Shown here: positions 38,901 through 47,900 of the stretch, one piece after another
Numbering within the stretch: position 1 is the stretch's first letter
Layout of the letters: each line of letters begins with the position of its first letter
Assembly: GCA_025267735.1 (NCBI GenBank)
Contig: CM046309.1
Span: 55,496,319 to 55,560,318, forward strand
Direction of reading: 5' to 3'
DNA length: 64,000 bases
DNA from: Mactra quadrangularis
Lineage: Eukaryota > Mollusca > Bivalvia > Venerida > Mactridae
Made by a program: the position numbers and the translations under genes
Notes under the pieces: generated by a model
Database searches by the model: none
Told to the model about the DNA's origin: nothing
Seen by the model: only the letters and a program-made list of their open reading frames with translations

Positions 38901-41900
38901 CAGTACCTCATTACCGTTCCGAGAGCAGAAGACAGCATATACTCCCTTGACGACATTGCTGTCGAGTTTTTCATGGAAAGTTATGACCTGCCACGAATCC
39001 AGTGAGTACTCAACAATTAGACCACGGCCTCGGCTTCATTTTTTTCCAATTTTACTTCACGAGGCTTTATTCATTCAAGATAAAAATATCACTCAAGACA
39101 TGTCAACGTGAAATGGAAAAAAATGCAAGCTATTTACCTAAGTACGATCTTTCAAAGTCCCTGGTCGTTATTGAATTTTCCATGATCTTAACCTCCTGGC
39201 CATAAATATCAACAAAACCTCCAGTCCATTCCAATAAACCAGGGCTTCCCATGACTAGATGATTCATGCCGCTGCTTTCACCCTAAAATGTGAGATTTCA
39301 AACATGTGAAGACATAAGTAAACAGAGCCCTCGAAATGGAATTTTGAGAACACTGATTACACTATTCACACCGAGAATAATTTTACTTTGACTAAAGCTT
39401 ATTTGTGAAGCACATTTTTAGCTTGAATCATACGTTGATTTACTAATTTGTGGTTAAATTGATATTGTGCAAAGTGGGATCGACACCTAAAGGTGTAATA
39501 AAAATGAAGCTAAGGTCACTGAAAGTACAGGGGTATTCATTGTCTTTACATGTATAACATTATGGATTTGAAAGTAATATTTTAAGGAACATAGTGATTT
39601 TCAATATCTTTTTAAATATATTCATAAATGGCTTTTAAAAGCGTGGATAGTTCCAAAACTGCGCTTATACAAACACGGACAAGTTAGTACATGTATTTGT
39701 AAAAGCAGGTATAGTGTGTAAAGTTTGACCCCGATCTGACCTTTCATAATTGCATCTGATAATTATCTACACATATCCCGACGAAAATCAGTACCATGCC
39801 TATTGTACACTTTGGCAAGAAACATTTTATTCAAAATGTGTATACTCCGATATCGGAAACGAGCATTAATACTGCATTCGTATTTAATGCAATGAATATT
39901 CTGGCATAAAAGTCAGATCGAGGTCAAACTTTATGCACAATAGTTGTCCTGTGTCGTCAGATGCTAAAGATTTTAAAGATAGATATGTTTAAGGCGTACA
40001 ATGCATTAAGTGCCAGTTTCAGGGAGATGGTGCAAATTATGATCTACTTTATGTCTCGAACTTACTGGGTATGGCTGATGTTCGGATTACTGAAATGATT
40101 ATTGATATTTCACTTAACATTATGTATTCATTATGCTACATATATACTGTGAATAAATAACGGCGTCCGCTGGTTTGCTAATCAAGTGATTTTAGCAATA
40201 TATCTTCATGCGTATTGAAATACGTTTAAAATATTTACCTCAGCGTAATGAATAGATGCACCTAGTCCAGCGAATGCGTAGTTATAAACAGCTTTACCAT
40301 CAATAGGTGTGGTTATCTTATAAGCATTAACAAACGCAGGAAATTTTTGTACGTTTTCCATATTGAAATCCAGGGGTATTTCATAGCACATACCATTCAT
40401 ATAATAATCAGTTTGGAAATAGCTGTTGTACCATTTTGGAGCACATGCCTGAAATAACATTTATGTATTTATCTTTTGTATGTACAAATTACAAATTATC
40501 GGGTCAATAACGTAGTTGACATTACGCACTACATTTTGTATTTCTAATCTAGCTTTACAAATTGGTACAGGTTCGAATCCCTCCCGCGGCGGTTATACCC
40601 AACCATGAACATTTGACAGTTATTTCGATTTTCCTCCATACGTAAGGAATATGAAGAAGTTGTCAGCCTTGTGGAAAAGTTGATATCAATGAAAGATATG
40701 TCAAATGAGCCATTCGTCTAAATATGACCAAAATTTGTGCTGATCAATACGGCGTTAAACACAAAAAGGAAATCTGACTTATGACAAAGCGTTCATGATA
40801 TTGTGCGATGATGAACAAAGAACGATGAGCAATCCCTGTTGGATTCCTGGCTAAAACCTTTGGGTCTACGACATTAAGTCGTTTGAATCATTACTGTTTT
40901 CAGAAAAAACAAAGATTGTCAAGAAAAAAAAATGCCAATGAATAGATTGTCTAAGACTATCTAAGGATATATCCTGAAACCCGAATTATGTTTTTTGCGA
41001 GATACTTTAAAATGGTTACAGTGTTTATGAATTAAAAGTCCAGATAAAACTTACTGCAAACGCAGATGACGTCGCAGGTCCAACTTCCAATGAGCCACCA
41101 AGCCATGAATTATCTTTACCGTGTCTGAATGAAACACGTGTATTGTCAAATGTCACGGTATCAAGACGGGTTTTATCTAAAAGAATAATATGTTTAGAAT
41201 AATTAAAGCTCATTCAATAGCTATGTTTGTTTGTTTGGGTTTTACGGCGCACCAACACAGAAAGGTCATATCGCGCCGAACAATAGCTATGTAACATAGT
41301 TTGAATCATGCGTTGATAAACTTATTCATGTTGATTATGAAATGAGATAATTTATTATTATGTTTCACATGTAACTGTACTCGCTTCAACATGCAAAGCA
41401 TTCGGAACTACCTCGGCGATTTTCCACGCAAATACACCTCGGATATCACGAGGAGCGAAAGTAGTTCCATCATAGAATCTTACCTCGTTCCCGACGTTTG
41501 GAACGCTGGCACACACCAAAAATGACGGACGATTATGGGCAGTTAAAGCTCTTCAATGCCTGTAACTGATATTCACTCAAATCAAAGTTGATCCTCAAAC
41601 ATATTTGTGTACTCGATACTTTCTGCAAAATGATCTGCCATGTTGATTGTTTACATCGGCACTACTTAACCTATGAGGTTAATCGCCTGACCTCATAACT
41701 TTGTTGTATTTCTACTACGATTGATATCCGAGGTGTATCTTCGTAGATGATCGCCGAGGTCGTTCCGAATGCATGCAAAGATGCGCCGACATCTTGAACA
41801 AGCACAAAGGAATAAGATTTATGGTATAGCATGAACCACAATTGCTGGAAATCAAATAAGTTGGTGGTCACTGACCTGAATGGATGTTTGTTTACTTCCT

Positions 41901-44900
41901 GTAATATTTTTCAACATATAATTGTGTATCACAGGTTCCTGAACGTTATATTTTCAAGACTATAGATGTAAACTGAAGTTATGAACCTTATTAACATTTG
42001 TTCTATCCTGCTTATTGTAAGCATTCAATTGAAAACCTGGAATGAAGACACTGAATTTTCTGAACATTACCCCACCCACATATTTAGAAGGCATCACGCC
42101 ACTAATACTATATCAGCTGGTCAACTTAATTTGTACCAGACTTTTACATCTTTTCATCATGTCACTGACAATAATAAAAAGAAATCATTGTTTCAACGAC
42201 ACAGTAGAGCCTCTATAGTCCCACTATGGTTGATGTTATGTGGAGACATTCATCCTTGTCCTGGGCCTACTGATACCAGGGGAGATAACTCTCATCAATC
42301 AAAGCACTGTGATGAATACAAAGTTTTTAATAAAAAAGGACTACATTTTATTCACATTAACACCAGAAGTCTCCTTCCTAAAATTCACGAAATCCGTCTT
42401 CTTGCTAAATCAACTAGGGCTGCTGTCATCTGTATAACCGAGACCTGGCTTGACAACGATGTTTATGACACTGAACTTCACGTCAACAATTATATCCTAC
42501 AGAGGAAAGATAGAAATCGCCATGGTGGAGGAGTCTGCTTATACATTAGGAGTGACATTTCTTTTAATTTGTGTACCAACATGGACAATAATGATTTAGA
42601 ATCTATTTTTGTTGACATTCTCATTCCCAAGTCTAAACCATTACTGTGTGGTGTACTATACAGACCACCAACACTGAATAATTTTTATGAACTTTTAGAA
42701 TCTGTTTTAAATTTTAGATCTTCATTTGATGTAGAAACCATTTTACTTGGTGATTTTAATACCAATGTTCTCAGTAAAACCACATGTACTTTGTTTAACT
42801 CTTTTAAACGTTTATGTGATTTCTTTTCTTTTACTCAAATAATTGAGAATTTCACCAGAATTACAGTTAATTCTAGTACTCTTATTGATTTAATTTTAGT
42901 TTCTGATTGTAACAAAATATCACAGAGTGGAGTTTTGAATCTTAATATAAGTGATCATCTTGCTACATATTGTACAAGAAAAATTACTAAAGATTTTATT
43001 GGAAAACACAACACTGTAAACATTCGTTCTTTAAAACATTATGATCAAAAACGCTTTGAACAACTTTTATTAAATACAGATTGGAGTTCTATTCTTTTAT
43101 GTGACAATGTTGTCGATGCATGGACAAATTTTAAATCTGTTTTTATATCTGTTTTGGACAACATTGCACCTTTGCGAGAAATTTGTATCAAACAAAGGTC
43201 TGAAGCATGGATAACTTCTGATATTTTAGACAGTATTAAAGATAGAAATAATGCTTTCCATAATTTTAAGCAAAACCAAACAGAAGAAAATTATAGTATT
43301 TTTAAAAAAATCAGAAATAAAACTCAAAGTCTTATTATGTCTGCTAAAAAATCACATTTTAATGATAAGCTTGAAGATAATAAAAATAATCCAAAGTCAT
43401 TATGGCAGTCTCTAAAAGAACTTGGTCTCCCATCAAAAAAGTCTAAAACTTGTGCAAGCAAAATCAGTTTGAACATTGATGGTGAAATATGTAGTGATGG
43501 ATTAAAGATTGCTGAAAAATTTAACTTATTTTATACAACTGTTGCTTCCAAACTTGTTGAAAAACTACCAAATTGCATTAACAAATATGGGTCAAAGGGA
43601 GTTAGACCTGGAAGTTTTTCTTTTTCAATCGTTTCTGAAAACAAAGTTTTTAAATATTTACAACAGCTTAGCAAGAACAAGGCCACTGGTTTAGATGGTA
43701 TTCCAGCCAAGTTTATAAAAGATGGTGCTTCTATTATTGCTTCTCCTTTAGCACACATTGTTAATTTATCAATTATTCAGGGTGTAGTTCCAGATGAGTT
43801 GAAATCTGCTAGGGTAGTACCTTTATACAAAAAAGGGAATAAAACAGAAGTGGGAAATTATCGTCCGGTGTCAATTTTATGTGTTTTATCTAAGATTTTA
43901 GAACGAGTCATTTATGATCAAATGGAAGAATATCTTATAAATAAAAGTTTAATGTATAGTATGCAATCTGGTTTCAGGAGGGGTTATTCCACCGATACTT
44001 GTTTGATGTATTTGACTGATTTTATAAAATTTGAATTGGATAAGGGTAATATGGTTGGTATGGTATTTTTAGACCTACAGAAGGCATTTGATACCGTTGA
44101 TCATGTCATTTTATTAATGAAACTTAAAGCTATTGGCCTTAGTAACGATGCATTAAACTGGTTCCATTCTTATCTTAATTCACGCACACAACTTGTTGAT
44201 ATTTCTGGTATTTTTTCATCTCAACGCAAAGTAACTTGTGGTGTCCCACAAGGGTCCATACTTGGACCACTCCTATTTTTAATATACGTAAATGATATGG
44301 TTTCTTGTATTCAAAATTCAAACAAACTTTTACTATATGCAGACGACTCTGGAATTCTCGTTTCTGGGAAAAATTTAAGTGAAATTGAAAATACACTGTC
44401 ATCTGAATTAAAATCTGTAAGTGAATGGCTTGTCTGCAATAAACTTTCTTTACATCTTGGCAAAACCGAATCCATACTTTTTGGTTCTAAACCTAAATTG
44501 TCTTCTCAACCTGATCTAAATATTTGTTGTAATGGTCAAAGTATCAAACCAGCTAAATCTGTTAAATATCTGGGAGCTTTTCTGGATCAATGTTTATCTG
44601 GTGAGCAAATGGCAAATGCTTGTATTAAAAAAGCTAATTCTAAACTAAAATTTCTGTATAGAAAAAGCAAATTTCTTACAGACTACACCAAAAAACTTAT
44701 CATCATGTCCCTTATCCAATGTCATTTTGATTATGCGTGTTCTTTTTGGTATTTAAGTTTGACCAAGACTCTACAAACTAGACTTCAATCTACTCAAAAT
44801 AAATTGATAAGGTTCATTTTTAATCTATCTGCTACCTCTCACATCAATAAAGATCATTTTAAGAATTTGAATTGGCTCCCTGTTAGTGATAGGGTAGATC

Positions 44901-47900
44901 AAATTATTTTAACTCATGTTTTTAAAATAAAGAACTGCATAGCTCCAGAATACCTAAATACACATTTTCAGCCTGTATTTGAGGTGCATAATTATCATAC
45001 TCGTTTTCGAGTTACATTGTCTCAAAATCATGTTAACTCATTATGCCAATTGAATTATACAGATTGTTTTACAATTCCCAAAGTTAAAACCATGGGTCAA
45101 AAATCTTTTGCATACAGGGGTTGTAAGCTATGGAATTCTTTACCCCAAAACATAAGGCATGCATGTAATGTTAAACTATTCAAATCAAATGTTAAGAAAA
45201 ATATGCTGGAACATTGCAAGTTTTAGAAGTACTTTGTACAACACATTATCCATGTCAATCTTAGTCACTTAAATTATTGTTTTTACAATCTAATATTCTT
45301 ATTCCAGCCTGTATCTTAAAATTTATAAACATTCAGTGTACTTATTTATTTAAATCTTATTTATTTTTATTTATTTATTTAATCAATAAATTTTTATTTC
45401 ATTAATTTATTAGGAAGATACTAGTCAATTTTTTAGTTCAGTCTTGATTATGTTTCCTACATATTCAGTTTTATGTGCAATACATTGCTAATTAGTCATA
45501 TCTTTATTTTTTAAATTCTTAATCATAATCATGAATATTTTATCGATATTTGTTCTCATTTCGGTAACATTTTTATACTATTAGTATCATTTTGCTCATT
45601 CATAATTTATTCCTGTGATACACCTTTGATTGTTTGAAATTTATATACTTGTATCAGGTTAATGCATCCATGTCAGTGTCATGCCATCAATGTCGGGGAC
45701 CGCAATGGAAATAAGAGATTTATCTCTTTTTTGTGTCATCCCTGGTATTGATGTGCATTACATATGGCATTATACATACTGTGTTATTCACTATTTGTAT
45801 GCCATGTGTCATGTCATTGTTACCGAAATAAAATTATTATTATTATTAAGTATTGTCGGATTTGAAAACACCCAGCGTGTTAACCGGCCCTTTCATCGCG
45901 ACTGCCACTCTATGGATTCTGATAATTTCAAATGTTTGTCTTAGACTAGCAGTATAATTTTTATCACATGAACCGTGAACATTCGTCTTCGAGGTGTTTT
46001 TTGCAGTGCCTACTTATGGACAATTGAATTTATTTTCCTTGTTCTGAACAACAGTCACGTGTGATAAGTACTAGCACACGACTCAGTAGAAATCTGGATG
46101 TTTAACAGTGTATATACAGTGCCCTCCAAAAGTTTACGAACAAATAAAATTGTGAGGAGAAAAAACTAACCATGCATGTGGCAAGTAATTTCACTATTAG
46201 TGAGGGAACCACGTGACTTAATCCGGGTATCTTTTACCATGTATAGAAAGTGGCTCGCTCGACTAAAGTATGTTTTTTACTTATATTGAACAAAGTTGGC
46301 ATATTTTCCAAATAATACGCAGATAAACCGCCTGTTTACAAGATGTTTTTTCTGCAGTAATTGTTTTCCTTGAAAATTAAGCCGTTTGGGGGTAATTTAG
46401 TAAACAAATGTCGTATCAAAATTAATGAATTCTAGCATTTTCACTTGAAAAAAATAAAGCGTTTTCGTGAAGCATTGTTTGAATCATACGTTTATTAAAT
46501 AATTTGTGTAGATTTTGCAATTTGCTCATATGACTCTGTTTCGTTATTTCATGGGTAAATGTTAAATCGCATTTCTAAAAACAGGATTTTGTCCAGATAC
46601 TTTTGGAGGGCACTATATATGTTTCATTGTTAGGATTAAATAACGGAAGTGAAAAATCGGTAAGTTTTCAATGTATTGTGTACTGTTGTGATAAGCCTCT
46701 AGATGAGCCTTCGGAAGTGTGAGAATGTAAATACTTAAGTACTAAATACTTAATCTACTAATTCTGATAAATGTTTGACATGTTGGCCATATCTATTTTG
46801 TTATTTATTTGGGTATCTTTTGCGTTATATATTCGTTTTTCTATTTCGTTATTCAATTGGTTATCTATTAATTTATCTATCCATTTTGTCATTTATTTGG
46901 TTATCTATTTTGGTAATTTAGTTGTTTATAAATTGTGTTATTTATTTAGTTCTCTATGTTGGTTTTCTATTTGGTTCACGAATTGGTTATCTTTTTGGCT
47001 ATTTGATTATCGATTCGGTTATCCATTGGTTGTCTATTTGATTATCGATTCGGTTATCCATTTGGTTATCTACTTGATTTTCAGTTTTGGTTTTCTTTTT
47101 TGTTATTTATTTGCTTATCTACTTTTGTAATCTATATTTGTAATCTTTTAAATAACATGTGTGACCGTGTTTGTACATGCACGGAACGTTTTAAAAACCA
47201 AGTACGAAATTGGTTAATCGAACTACTTTTTGGTACTCATATTGTCATTTCGGCGTGAAGTGATAATAAACAAGCAGTTCGTTGTTGCAAGTAACGTGTA
47301 TATAGACTTACTATCTATGTTGAGTATAATACATTCCGAATCACCATCACTGAGTAAATTACATCTATGAACAGCCCCTGGTCTTTCTACACCTGGCATT
47401 GTGGGATTGTAGCTTCTTGGTGCACCTACCAGAATCCTGTGGGTAAAGAATTAAACAATACTCTAAACCGACTTAGTTGGGGTAGTATTAAACAATACTC
47501 TAAACCGACTTAGTTGGGGTAGTATTTAACAATACTCTAAACCGACTTAGTTGGGGTAGTATTAAACAATACTCTAAACCGACTTAGCTGGGGTAGTTTT
47601 TAACAATACTCTAAACCGACTTAGTTGGGGTAGTATTTAACAATACTCTAAACCGACTTAGTTGGGGTAGTATTTAACAATACTCTAAACCGACTTAGTT
47701 GGGGTAGTATTTAACAATACTCTAAACCGACTTAGTTGGGGTAGTATTTAACAATACTCTAAACCGACTTAGTTGGGGTAGTATTTAACAATACTCTAAA
47801 CCGACTTAGTTGGGGTAGTATTTAACAATACTCTAAACCGACTTAGTTGGGGTAGTATTTAACAATACTCTAAACCGACTTAGTTGGGGTAGTATTTTAA

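Noticed and set aside
46771..47130. Hydrophobic 119-residue frame resembling a membrane protein
   Set aside because: It reads through a degenerate TTGGTTATCTAT repeat. The hydrophobic pattern follows from the repeat.
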